A stretch of DNA of 34,941 bases, taken from the NCBI GenBank assembly GCA_030696465.1, contig JAUYSE010000033.1, positions 1-34,941 of the forward strand, written 5' to 3'. Position 1 is the stretch's first letter. Every line of letters begins with the position of its first letter. The DNA comes from Legionellaceae bacterium. Lineage in GTDB: Bacteria > Pseudomonadota > Gammaproteobacteria > Legionellales > Legionellaceae. The notes below the pieces were generated by a model. The model did no database searches. It saw nothing but the letters and a program-made list of their open reading frames with translations, and had not been told where the DNA came from. A program made the translations under genes and the position numbers. This document shows, in pieces, positions 1 to 8,382 of the stretch.

Positions 1-47
1 GACCGTGAGGGAGCGGAGCAGTTTTATTTTAAAGGTCGCGGCTCGAA
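1..47. repeat. dispersed GC-rich repeat, family A copy 1 (partial, at window edge)
   Basis: Bases 1-21 are the reverse complement of CTCCGCT-CCTCACGGTC, seen also near 18871-18890. Bases 34-45 carry GGTCGCGGCTCG, the core shared by the other copies. One arm is inverted relative to the other, so this copy looks palindromic. It runs in frame into the rsmJ reading frame upstream of the start I chose. Confidence 0.6.
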
Positions 48-64
48 TAAAATGGAAGACCAAA

Positions 65-778
65 ATGCGCTCACCTCTCGTGATAAGCTACGAAAATGAA
101 ACCTATTACCCACAAGCGCTGCAGTTGGCGGCTCGTCTAGGGCTGGAGGTGTCTAACGATGGTGAGTATCGATTGCACTGCTCAGAAAACGGCCTTTTTT
201 TGTGTGTACCCGGATTTTCTCCCATACAACCCTGTTTTACGAGTAAGGCCTTGTTGGCTCGGGTGCAAGCCGGAAAGAAACAGGGCTTAGTGCGGGCCTG
301 TCAGCCACACGTCGGGCAAACCATTCTTGACCTGACGGCAGGTTGGGGACAAGAAAGTACAATTTTGGCGAGCTTGGGTGCAAAAGTAACCATGTTGGAA
401 CGTCATCCCTATTTAGCGATTTTATTAGAAGATGCATTACGTCGCGCCGATAAAAGCTGGTCACTGACCTTGATTCAGGCCGAAGCAGCGGATTATTTAC
501 AGCAACTTAGCGGTGAGGACTATCCAGAAGTGATTTATATGGATCCTATGCATCCAGCACGTAAAAAATCGGCTTTAGTGAAAAAGCCTATGCAAATATT
601 ACAAGGCTTTATCCCTCCGAATGATGATGTCGAGACCTTAATTCGCTTGGCGCGTTCCAGAGTAAAGCAGCGGGTGGTGGTGAAGTGGCCCAGTTCCGAA
701 GCACCCATCATTCCTTATGATTATACTATTGAAGAAAAAACAGTGCGTTTTGATGTGTATCGTGGTCTTTGCTTTTAA
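65..778 (+). CDS. rsmJ: 16S rRNA (guanine1516-N2)-methyltransferase RsmJ
   Basis: RsmJ transfers a methyl group from S-adenosylmethionine to the N2 of G1516 in 16S rRNA, acting on the small ribosomal subunit in the cytoplasm. The protein shows the SAM-binding stretch LDLTAGWGQEST with the following LASLGAKVTMLERHP, and the family signature YMDPMHPARKKSALVKK, which holds the catalytic DPMxP. The C-terminal RVVVKWPSSEAP also fits RsmJ. The frame is open from position 5, but the first 20 codons there come from a dispersed repeat. The ATG at 65 has GGAAG six bases upstream and gives 237 residues, near the usual 250, so I chose it. The gene stands alone ahead of the mlaA-like gene. Confidence 0.9.
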   Translation: MRSPLVISYENETYYPQALQLAARLGLEVSNDGEYRLHCSENGLFLCVPGFSPIQPCFTSKALLARVQAGKKQGLVRACQPHVGQTILDLTAGWGQESTILASLGAKVTMLERHPYLAILLEDALRRADKSWSLTLIQAEAADYLQQLSGEDYPEVIYMDPMHPARKKSALVKKPMQILQGFIPPNDDVETLIRLARSRVKQRVVVKWPSSEAPIIPYDYTIEEKTVRFDVYRGLCF

Positions 779-822
779 CGCAGACTCGTGTAGGATGTTT
801 TTATTTGTAAGATTGTGAAAAT

Positions 823-1623
823 ATGGGACTACGACGCGGATTAGGAAGTTTATTATTAGGATGCGCAATAAGCGCCAGTGCCAATACACCGAATGCTCCT
901 AATGCCCCTAATGCCCCTAATGCTCCGAGCACTCCTAGTACTCCTGTTGCCCCCAATACCGCGAGTAAGCCAGTAGACCCCTACGAAAAAACCAATCGCG
1001 AGATTTTTGCCTTTAACCGCGCCTTTGATGCGACCTTTATTCGTCCGGTCGCCGTCATCTATCAAAAAGTGTTGCCAGTCACGGTACAAAATAGCATAGA
1101 TAACGCCTATTCCAATATACGAATGATGCCTGCGGTTGCTAATGACTTATTACAAGGCGAATGGCGCTGGATGATCAAAGACTTTTGGCGATTTGCCATT
1201 AACTCTACTTTTGGGGTGGCGGGTTTATTTGATGTTGCCGCCGGGCCTTTTGGATTGCCACCACATACCAATGACTTGGGAATTACCTTTGCAAAATGGG
1301 GGGATACACAATCTCCTTATATTATGCTGCCTTTCTTTGGGCCGAGCACGATACGCGATGGCATGAGTGTTTTGTTTGATTATGCCTTATTTACACCCTA
1401 TCCGTTTATTTCTAGTGCTCCGGCTTTTTATAGTATTTTGGGGGTACAATATATTTCGTTACGTGCGCAGTTCCTGCCTCAAGAGGACTTATTTCATCAA
1501 GCCGTAGATGAATATGCGTTTTTACGAGATGTATATCTACAACATCGCCAATATACCATCCAGGGCGCAAAAGCCCCAGATGCCGCTCCAGCAGGAAATT
1601 TATATGTAGCCGGGGATGAGTAA
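823..1623 (+). CDS. mlaA: MlaA (VacJ) family outer-membrane lipoprotein
   Basis: MlaA is the outer-membrane part of the Mla pathway, which removes misplaced phospholipids from the outer leaflet and passes them toward MlaC. The 266-residue protein starts with a short signal peptide ending LLLGC (Cys14), a usable lipobox. A low-complexity stretch of Asn-Ala-Pro and Ser-Thr-Pro units follows at residues 21-48. The conserved domain then begins at DPYEKTNREIFAFNR and continues through NDLLQGEWRW, FGVAGLFDVA, DLGITFAKWG and PYIMLPFFGPSTIRDG, all typical of MlaA. The Pro-rich linker is coded by near-identical 9-bp units and is probably length-variable. No mla transport genes are adjacent. The next gene, gshB, converges on it. 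Confidence 0.92.
   Translation: MGLRRGLGSLLLGCAISASANTPNAPNAPNAPNAPSTPSTPVAPNTASKPVDPYEKTNREIFAFNRAFDATFIRPVAVIYQKVLPVTVQNSIDNAYSNIRMMPAVANDLLQGEWRWMIKDFWRFAINSTFGVAGLFDVAAGPFGLPPHTNDLGITFAKWGDTQSPYIMLPFFGPSTIRDGMSVLFDYALFTPYPFISSAPAFYSILGVQYISLRAQFLPQEDLFHQAVDEYAFLRDVYLQHRQYTIQGAKAPDAAPAGNLYVAGDE
892..954 (+). repeat. 9-bp tandem repeat inside mlaA (Asn/Ser-x-Pro units)
   Basis: Imperfect 9-bp units such as AATGCCCCT and AGTACTCCT follow each other at about 892-954 and code for NAP and STP triplets just after the lipoprotein cysteine. The unit is a multiple of three, so gain or loss of copies keeps the frame and only changes linker length. Confidence 0.75.
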
Positions 1624-1632
1624 AATAGCACG

Positions 1633-1723
1633 TCATTTCAGGCCTTTATACCGAACACTAACATCAGTGGCAGGTTGATCCGAGCCGAGCACGGCTCGGA
1701 AACAGAGTTTGAGCCTGAAGTGA
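1633..1723. repeat. dispersed repeat family A copy 2, palindromic, between convergent mlaA and gshB
   Basis: The 31 bases at 1657-1687 match the reverse complement of 22405-22435 at 30 of 31 positions. Within the element, CCGAGCCG and CGGCTCGG (1680-1699) form an 8-bp stem with a 4-base loop. An outer imperfect arm pairs TCATTTCAGGC (1633-1643) with GCCTGAAGTGA (1713-1723). It may also act as a two-way terminator for the convergent genes, although no clear U-tract is present. Confidence 0.75.
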
Positions 1724-1724
1724 G

Positions 1725-2660
1725 TTAGAGTAAAGATTCTAAATACGGGCTCGCATAGTCCGTGCCAGATTGCTCACAAATCTCTCGTAAACAAGTAGGG
1801 CTGGTAACGTTCACCTCCGTGATATAGTCGCCAATCACATCGACGCCCACAAAAGACAATCCGCGTGCTTGCAAAAGGGGTTTTATTTCTGCACAAAGCC
1901 AGCGATCACGCTCGGTCAAAGGCGTAATGTCTCCGCGCCCACCTGCGGCCAAATTGGCGCGATGTTCGCCTGCAAGCGGCATACGTCGTAAGGCAAAGGG
2001 TAGGGGGTCTCCGTTTAGCACCATAATACGTTTATCACCGGCACCGTGAATTTCTGGCAGATAGGCTTGCGCAAGAATACTATGACGTCCATGTTGACTG
2101 AGCATTTCAATGGCGACATGCAGATTGCGGCCTCCCTCATCTATATGAAAAATACCCGTGCCCCCCATACCATCTAAGGGCTTTAAAATAATAGATCGAT
2201 GGGTATCCCAAAAAAGGAGAAGCGTCGCTAGATCACGGGTAATGACAGTAGGTGGGCAACATTGGGGTAGGGTAGCGGTAATAAACTTCTCATTAGTATC
2301 GCGCACCCCTTGTGGGTGATTGAGAACGCTTACCCCGTGTTGTTCGGCAATTTCTAAGGCATAGGTCGCGTACAAATATTCGCGGTTCATGGGAGGATCT
2401 TGGCGCATCAAAATACAATCAAACATTTGGAGATTTTGTATGCCCAAGGCGCTTGTGCTTGCCCAATCACTCTGCTGTATGTTTCCGATGTGAATGCGAT
2501 GTATGGCTGCAGAAATGCTATTGTCACGCGCTACCAAAGTATCCTGCGTAAAGATACAACAATCTATCCCCAGTTTTTGGGCTTTTTCCATCAAAAATAC
2601 GGAAGTATCTTTTTTCGGATGCAGCGTTGAAAGAGGATCAATCAAGAAGGCTAATTGCAT
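1725..2660 (-). CDS. gshB: glutathione synthetase
   Basis: GshB joins gamma-glutamylcysteine and glycine with ATP to make glutathione in the cytoplasm. The 311-residue length is close to the E. coli enzyme (316). The N-terminus MQLAFLIDPLSTLHPKKDTS matches the family start (DP...KKD-S). The ATP-grasp core shows IILKPLDGMGGTGIFHI, and the C-terminal metal and substrate region shows INVTSP-like EVNVTSPTCLREI. Its start overlaps the end of gshA by 10 bases, so the two are translated as one operon, gshA then gshB. Confidence 0.95.
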   Translation of the reverse strand: MQLAFLIDPLSTLHPKKDTSVFLMEKAQKLGIDCCIFTQDTLVARDNSISAAIHRIHIGNIQQSDWASTSALGIQNLQMFDCILMRQDPPMNREYLYATYALEIAEQHGVSVLNHPQGVRDTNEKFITATLPQCCPPTVITRDLATLLLFWDTHRSIILKPLDGMGGTGIFHIDEGGRNLHVAIEMLSQHGRHSILAQAYLPEIHGAGDKRIMVLNGDPLPFALRRMPLAGEHRANLAAGGRGDITPLTERDRWLCAEIKPLLQARGLSFVGVDVIGDYITEVNVTSPTCLREICEQSGTDYASPYLESLL

Positions 2661-3862
2661 GAGGGAAGCTCCGCTTGTTCAAGGGCCGCGGCTAAAGCAG
2701 CAAGCCGGGCGATCACACTATAAGTATAAAATTGATTTTTAGCTTCGGCATCTGCGCCAGAGTGTCGAGAGGGCAAATTGCAAGGCAAGGTAAAGGGAAT
2801 GGGTTCAAAGGTCATACCCGGACTATTCAAGTTTTCATCAATACCGCGTTCCGGATGCAGTCGATAAAAACCACCCACCACGCAACTCCCAATTAAATAG
2901 ACGACGGGCTCAGAGACCGAACCCACCTCAGTTTTGGTAATGGTCGGGATGCCTTCTTGTATCATCACTTGCACTAAGGGTTGATTGCCCTTGCTTTTTG
3001 CCATGTGTGCACGGGTTTTACGATTGATTTGTTGTAGTTCTTTGGCCTCGTGTATAGTCATAATCCCCATACCATAGGTGCCATTATCGGCTTTAATGAC
3101 GACAAACGGGGCTTGGGTAATGCCTTGTCTATCATACTGTTTTTGCATATTCCGCAAGATTTGATCGCTGGCATCCATCAGCGCTTCTAGACCGGTTTTT
3201 TCCATAAAATCGACACCTTCAACCACCGTATGCTCCGGGGTGATAATCCAAGGATCTAAACCAATGGCTTCTGCAAATGAGTGTGCTACTTTGGCATAGA
3301 GATCAAAGTGATGGGATTTTCGCCGTTTAATCCATCCGAGCGCCGGTGCGGGATAAATAGCTTGCTCCAGATGGTGCAGAATCTCAGGAATACCATCCGA
3401 TAAATCGTTATTTAAAATAAAAAAAGAAGGCTCATGTCCGTCAATAGATAAACGATGATTCGTTTTTTCTAGGATGGGAATGGTTCTCTCTGGAAGCTCT
3501 AGTGCTTGCAAACCACCAATGCGTACCTTGCAGCCCGCTTTTTCGACGATGTCTTGTAATACCCGCATACTTTCCCAATAAAAACGATTACGGGTGTGGC
3601 TTTCTGGAATAATACCCACTTCTCGACATTGCGGGTGTAAGCGTGCGAGAAAAGCTTGCATGGCTTGCACGGATAAGGTCAACGCATGTGGTGGTAAGTT
3701 ATTAAATCCTGCGGGGAAAAGATTGGTGTCTACGGGGGCGAGTTTAAAGCCTGCATAGCGGAGATCCACCGAGGTGGTGATGGCCGGGGTGGTATCTTTC
3801 CACTGTGTTCTAAACCAAGATTCAATGTCTGAAATATGATCTATAATGAAGGTAGTGAGCAT
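2651..3862 (-). CDS. gshA: glutamate-cysteine ligase, proteobacterial short type
   Basis: This enzyme makes gamma-glutamylcysteine, the first and limiting step of glutathione synthesis. The 403-residue protein does not resemble the E. coli-type GshA. It fits the other gammaproteobacterial/Acidithiobacillus-type ligase, with VDLRYAGFKLAPVDTNLFPAGFNNL near the N-terminus (residues 28-55), FILNNDLSDG, APALGWIKRRKSHHF, the Mg/ATP-binding FVVIKADNGTYGMGI (about 255-270), and GSCVVGGFYRLH with NLNSPG near the end. It is the first gene of the gshA-gshB pair. The short 5' gap faces the divergent large gene at 3942. Confidence 0.9.
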   Translation of the reverse strand: MLTTFIIDHISDIESWFRTQWKDTTPAITTSVDLRYAGFKLAPVDTNLFPAGFNNLPPHALTLSVQAMQAFLARLHPQCREVGIIPESHTRNRFYWESMRVLQDIVEKAGCKVRIGGLQALELPERTIPILEKTNHRLSIDGHEPSFFILNNDLSDGIPEILHHLEQAIYPAPALGWIKRRKSHHFDLYAKVAHSFAEAIGLDPWIITPEHTVVEGVDFMEKTGLEALMDASDQILRNMQKQYDRQGITQAPFVVIKADNGTYGMGIMTIHEAKELQQINRKTRAHMAKSKGNQPLVQVMIQEGIPTITKTEVGSVSEPVVYLIGSCVVGGFYRLHPERGIDENLNSPGMTFEPIPFTLPCNLPSRHSGADAEAKNQFYTYSVIARLAALAAALEQAELPSCN

Positions 3863-3900
3863 AGAAAAATGGGCACCTAAATTTTTATGGTACCGCGTGG

Positions 3901-3917
3901 CTAGACGGCTTGTCTAG
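3901..3917. promoter_or_regulatory. small inverted repeat upstream of the 1340-residue gene
   Basis: CTAGAC and GTCTAG form a perfect 6-bp stem around a 5-base loop. It ends 24 bases before the ATG at 3942 and lies in the divergent gap with gshA. It could be an operator or a 5'-UTR hairpin. It is short enough to arise by chance. Confidence 0.3.
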
Positions 3918-3941
3918 GGAAACGTGAAAGAGGAGAAGATC

Positions 3942-6900
3942 ATGCCAGTTGGAACAGTAAAGACAGAAGGGTCTCAAGGTAATAATTTTCAAGTGACTTT
4001 TGATCAAAAAAATAAAGTAGATTTTTATGGTCATGAAGTCAGCCCTTTTGTGTCGTTTGCTATGCGTGGTTTTATGCCCGATAACAATGTCGCCAGTGTT
4101 AAACTGATGAATGCTATTGGTAAGCAACTCATGTCTTTAGAGCGACAAGAGGCGGAAGGGCCTTTTGAGGTGAGAACGGCACGTAAGGAGCTGGCAGAAG
4201 CGCAGCATGAATATGAGAGCCGCGTCGCTGAATTAGATAAAATTCAGGCTAAATTAGATGCGCTCCCACCAGAAGGTAGTGGTAGTCAAGCTGATAAAGA
4301 GAAACGTTCGAATTTAAAGCGTGATATCAACGAATTTTGGAAATTACATACAAACGGTTCTGTTAACGAGGCTTTAATATCAACTAAGATAAAATTAGAG
4401 AATGCAATTACTGCAGCTGCAAAAGCCGATCCTCCCCCCCGCCACGAATCCATCATCCTCGATATAGACAAAGCCGTGAATGCGCACACCGCTAATTTAT
4501 TGAACCTGATGGGCGAGTTGGAACAGGTGCGTGGTCGCGCCATGTCAACAGAGCAAAGACAGGCGCTACATGAAAAAATTAAGCAGGCGATAAACCAAAC
4601 CAATGCGCATATTGGTACTTTAAGAAATGGCACGGAAGATTCTTTGGCAAAAGCACGTTGTGATCAAATTATTAAAAAATTGGATTCGCAGAGGACGGAA
4701 TTTTTAGGGCAACCAGTACTTGTCACGGAAGGAACAAAAGTCACTATCAAAGAGCATCAAAAAATTTTTCGTATGGTTCTACAACAATACCAGTCCTTAG
4801 AAAACACCGTCAGTGCCTGGGAGGGCGTACGTCAAAACCGTAGTAATACAGAAGGGTATCAAGACGCCTCAAATGCCTTAGAAAAACATGTGTATACTGC
4901 AGAAAATCCTACTGCTGCACAGTTATGGCGCGTTCCCCCAGAGAGAACATCTGTGCGACTCGATACTGCAGAAGTATTTGATAGCGGTGTAAAACGAGAT
5001 GAGGTGTTGGCGGCGATTCATATTGCGGATAGAACAGAAGTAAATCCTTTAGATGGAAAGTATGTAGAAGAGCGGGATACAATTATTCAGAGACAGAAAG
5101 TAGGTAAAGCGCTTGAAAAATGGGCAATCGCCCAGGATGAATTAGCTAAAGTAAGAGAAAAAGTAGGTGATGACAAATCCCCGGAAGCCAGAGATAAAGT
5201 CGCTAAAGCAGAGCGTAAAGAAACCTTAGCACAAAAGGCAGTAAATAGATTACCCAAGAATGCATTACCAGCAGCGGCAGAAAAACCAAGTGCTGAAGCA
5301 CAGGCGGCTGAATTAAAAACACAACTTGATGAGTGGAAAGCAATACTAACAACAACGGAGAAAGACTATATCTACGCTCATCAAAGTGATGCTACGAAAT
5401 ACGATGGAAAGGCACTCACGGCAGAAGGCAAAAAAGAGCTTTCCGTCCTGATGATGAATAAGTTGGCAGCACAGTATCCTTATCAGTTAGGAACTGTTAG
5501 GGAAGTGCATTTACATGAATCTAACGATCTTGTATCTGCAGTTGGGCATGCGTTAGAAGTAGTCTCGTCGTTTTTTAGTCAAGAAATGGCGGCAAAACAC
5601 CCCGGTATTACTTTTGCGTTTTTTACACTGATGTCGGCTAGTTTAGGTGCAGGTGCGGTGGGGGCACTGAGTGCGCATGGTGGTATGGCGCAACACATCA
5701 TTATGAGTATCGAAAAAAATTGGGCAGCGTTTACTCATAGCCAGGATTCTTTTGCAAGTCGATTTATTATGTCGGCCGTTGGTTTACCAACCTTGAGCTA
5801 TACCATGGCAGAACTTTTGTTATCGAAACCTGGTGATAATACCACGATTGCAAAAGTCAAAGCGCAGATGCGGTCGGATGAATTATCCTTCAGCACCGAA
5901 GAAGAGAAAATGGCACATACTTTGGTTCAGGCGGGAATGGTTGCGTTGGCGCTAGGGGTAGTAACGGCTACTGGTGTGTTGACGCACTGGCTTGCGGCTT
6001 TGCCGAAAGTAGCGTCTATGGGTCCTGTACATGCAGGTCTTTCGGGACTGAATGTTTTTCTGGATGCTTCTGGCAGTGATTTTTCTGCACTAACAACGGC
6101 CCATGGCATTTTACCCGAAGTGATTGCCGTGGCATCGGCCATGTTCGCGGTGAAAGCCTCCGGTTTATTTATGGGTAAATTATATTTGGTGGGGAAACAA
6201 GTTGCAGGAGAGAATCTGAGCCCAGAAGCAGAGCAACGCATGGAATCTATAGCTGGCTTGTATGGAATACTACAGGAAGATGGCCCGGTTGCTTTTGAAC
6301 AAGCAAAGGCAGCAATGACTGCAATGTATCCTGATGCGATAAAAAATTTACATACAGAAGGCCAAGCATTAATGCAAGCGCATCCCGCATTGTTTTCGAA
6401 AATGCCAAAAGCAGAATTATTTTTTGCTGAACTGAATCGCACTATTGCTCCTGAGGTACAGCAAGAGGCTCAGGATGCTAAAGGCGCTTTTGCACAGAAG
6501 GGGCAAGAAGTAGAGTCGCAATTGTCTGCCAAGAAAGATTCACCGGTAGTAGCCGAAAAAGTAGGCGCGGCTGTTAATGCGGTGCCTGAGCCTACCCCAG
6601 GATTACCACGGCGAGCACTGAATGCAGCAAGTCAAGGTATGGTTACCGCGGCGAAAGGCACCTGGAATAGACTTTTAGGTCCTATAGTGGCAATAGTAGC
6701 GGCAGTAGTAGCGGTAGTCCCCATGATAGGGGTAGAGATAGTCGCATTAGGGGCGCGTGGATTGGATGCGGTAAGACCACGGACACCACCCGATCCCTCG
6801 CGTTTGGCCAGTCTTAGACAGAGTGAGGCAGCTTTTTATCAAAGACCTATTGTGAAGGAAATGGTACATCAACTCAATAAATCCATTGTGGCAGGCAGTA

Positions 6901-7964
6901 GAATCGGTCTTTTTTTCTGGTATGCCGGAAAAACGTTTGCTAACTCCGCGTTTGGTGCAGCTGTTTTGCTTGCCAAAAGTGCGGTAGCGAGTGTTGCTTT
7001 TCTCAATTTTTGTGTCAATAGGGGATTAAACGCTGCGAAGGGTAAAGGCGTTGTGGCAGGGCTAGTTGCAGGATTTACCGCAGGGTTTGGTGCATTAGGG
7101 GCTAAACTGGGTTTGATGGTGACTGGTTTGGGGCTTAGAGTTACCGCGGGTGTTGCGCGCGGTATTAAAAATGTGGTTAAAGGCGTGGTTGGGGTGCTCC
7201 CTGTAGTTGGCTTGGTAGCTGTGGGCGCGGGGGCTGCGTTTTTGGGAGGTATAGCTGCATTGGTGGCGGGAGCAGTCGCTGCTGCAAGAGCACCAAAAGG
7301 TGAAAGAATGGCGGCGTTTAGGAAAGTGTTAAAAACCGTATTGATAAATAATATATTTGAAAAATTCATGGTACCAGCGGCGATTGCGATTGGAAAAGGC
7401 GTAAATTTTGTGACGACGCCAGTGTCGGCCCCCTTAGAGGCATTTGCAAAGGCGGCCGATGCTGGACGTGAAGCGGCTAGTAAAGCAGAAAAAAAACTAG
7501 ATAATGCTTTGCGTGCAGAACCAGGAGCCGAGACTATAATAGCAAAACGAGATGAGCGTTTATCTGGGCTGAATGACAGAAGTACTACGTTTAAAAATGC
7601 AGTAGGGGAAGGTTTAAATGGAATGCGTACGGCGGTAATACGAGGCACAGAGGCAGAGATTCAAGTGGAGGGCACTCGTAGAGACTCAGCACAAGAGGTT
7701 GCATGGAAGGTTGCGGTAGAGGAGGCGGTAGTGCAGGGTGAGATAAAGGATAGTTCTTTGGATGTGGCGTTTCCTCCTCCTTCTCCTAAGGACGGAGTTT
7801 CAGTGGTCGAAGAAGAAACTGGTATTGCTGAACCACCTAAATCGCCTTCCTCTACGTTGGGAGATGGATATACAGAGAGTCATTTTGATGCTGAAGAAGA
7901 AAATGCTGGGATTGATGCTGAAGAAAATACTGGGAATTCTCTCAGCGGTCCCCCGCCGCAATAA
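3942..7964 (+). CDS. very large coiled-coil/membrane protein of unknown function (possible Dot/Icm substrate)
   Basis: I do not recognise this 1340-residue protein. The ATG at 3942 has AGGAG six bases upstream, better than the in-frame GTG at 3924. Counting from the GTG (six residues earlier), residues 70-470 are charged, Ala/Glu/Lys-rich and probably coiled coil. Hydrophobic segments follow near 561-585, 612-632, 664-694 and 730-757. A soluble stretch covers about 760-900. A second, Ala/Gly/Val-rich hydrophobic block covers 918-946, 992-1032, 1041-1062 and 1088-1121. The tail is Pro- and Glu-rich and ends with EEENAG and AEEN about 22 and 14 residues from the end. An acidic E-block near the C-terminus is a known feature of many Dot/Icm substrates, so an effector role is possible but is inference. 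It is a single gene, divergent from gshA. Confidence 0.85.
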   Translation: MPVGTVKTEGSQGNNFQVTFDQKNKVDFYGHEVSPFVSFAMRGFMPDNNVASVKLMNAIGKQLMSLERQEAEGPFEVRTARKELAEAQHEYESRVAELDKIQAKLDALPPEGSGSQADKEKRSNLKRDINEFWKLHTNGSVNEALISTKIKLENAITAAAKADPPPRHESIILDIDKAVNAHTANLLNLMGELEQVRGRAMSTEQRQALHEKIKQAINQTNAHIGTLRNGTEDSLAKARCDQIIKKLDSQRTEFLGQPVLVTEGTKVTIKEHQKIFRMVLQQYQSLENTVSAWEGVRQNRSNTEGYQDASNALEKHVYTAENPTAAQLWRVPPERTSVRLDTAEVFDSGVKRDEVLAAIHIADRTEVNPLDGKYVEERDTIIQRQKVGKALEKWAIAQDELAKVREKVGDDKSPEARDKVAKAERKETLAQKAVNRLPKNALPAAAEKPSAEAQAAELKTQLDEWKAILTTTEKDYIYAHQSDATKYDGKALTAEGKKELSVLMMNKLAAQYPYQLGTVREVHLHESNDLVSAVGHALEVVSSFFSQEMAAKHPGITFAFFTLMSASLGAGAVGALSAHGGMAQHIIMSIEKNWAAFTHSQDSFASRFIMSAVGLPTLSYTMAELLLSKPGDNTTIAKVKAQMRSDELSFSTEEEKMAHTLVQAGMVALALGVVTATGVLTHWLAALPKVASMGPVHAGLSGLNVFLDASGSDFSALTTAHGILPEVIAVASAMFAVKASGLFMGKLYLVGKQVAGENLSPEAEQRMESIAGLYGILQEDGPVAFEQAKAAMTAMYPDAIKNLHTEGQALMQAHPALFSKMPKAELFFAELNRTIAPEVQQEAQDAKGAFAQKGQEVESQLSAKKDSPVVAEKVGAAVNAVPEPTPGLPRRALNAASQGMVTAAKGTWNRLLGPIVAIVAAVVAVVPMIGVEIVALGARGLDAVRPRTPPDPSRLASLRQSEAAFYQRPIVKEMVHQLNKSIVAGSRIGLFFWYAGKTFANSAFGAAVLLAKSAVASVAFLNFCVNRGLNAAKGKGVVAGLVAGFTAGFGALGAKLGLMVTGLGLRVTAGVARGIKNVVKGVVGVLPVVGLVAVGAGAAFLGGIAALVAGAVAAARAPKGERMAAFRKVLKTVLINNIFEKFMVPAAIAIGKGVNFVTTPVSAPLEAFAKAADAGREAASKAEKKLDNALRAEPGAETIIAKRDERLSGLNDRSTTFKNAVGEGLNGMRTAVIRGTEAEIQVEGTRRDSAQEVAWKVAVEEAVVQGEIKDSSLDVAFPPPSPKDGVSVVEEETGIAEPPKSPSSTLGDGYTESHFDAEEENAGIDAEENTGNSLSGPPPQ

Positions 7965-8167
7965 CAATAGCTTATCCGTATAGCTTGGAAAGGTATGTTA
8001 TTATTGCATATTGCAAGCGGAACGTTTCGCTTGCAGCAGCATGCCTAGGTCCGTATGTGTATTTCTTTCACTGAGCTGATCCCTTCTCCGCGCAAGGAGT
8101 TATGTAAAAATGCGCGGCTCGGATATTCTTTGAAGGGTCGTGGCTCGGATTTTTCTTGAAGTGATGA
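7965..8167. repeat. gene-less stretch with hairpins and repeat family A copy 3
   Basis: No gene is visible here. An imperfect palindrome with 8-bp perfect ends, TGCAAGCG and CGCTTGCA, lies at 8012-8035, 48 bases after the large gene. It could be a terminator stem, although no T-run follows. GCGCGGCTCGGAT (8112-8124) and GTCGTGGCTCGGAT (8137-8150) are two direct copies of the family A core found at five places in the window. Confidence 0.6.
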
Positions 8168-8379
8168 CTCACCTTACGCACCCACAAGTGTCTTCCCGGG
8201 ATTTAGAGAAACTTAATCGAGCGCGCGAGATTTAGTTTCTCTAAATCCCGGGATCTATCCATAATCCGGCTCCATGCGAACTTATGGATGGATCCCGGGC
8301 ATTAAGTCGTGCTAAGGCTCGCGCTGCTCGCCAAGCAAGCCTAAATCCCGGGAAGACACTTGTGGGCGCGTAAGGTGAG
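8168..8379. mobile_element. 212-bp MITE-like element with 38-bp terminal inverted repeats
   Basis: The left end (8168-8205, starting CTCACCTTACGC) and right end (8342-8379) are reverse complements with one mismatch in 38 bases. Inside, CCCGGGATTTAGAGAAACT (from 8196) pairs with AGTTTCTCTAAATCCCGGG (ending 8252). GGGATCTATCCATAA (8250-8264) pairs with the stretch at about 8282-8296 with one mismatch. The element is therefore a set of nested hairpins with no coding capacity. It ends three bases before the glycosyltransferase stop codon. I know of no named family with this end sequence. Confidence 0.8.
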
Positions 8380-8382
8380 CCC

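Noticed and set aside
892..954. Tandem repeats resembling a CRISPR array
   Set aside because: The 9-bp units are contiguous, coding and in frame, with no spacers.
6869..7648. 259-codon open frame on the minus strand inside the 1340-residue gene
   Set aside because: It is antisense to a well-started long gene and its Ala/Pro/Thr-rich composition is what the complement of Ala/Gly/Val codons gives. It has no ribosome site.
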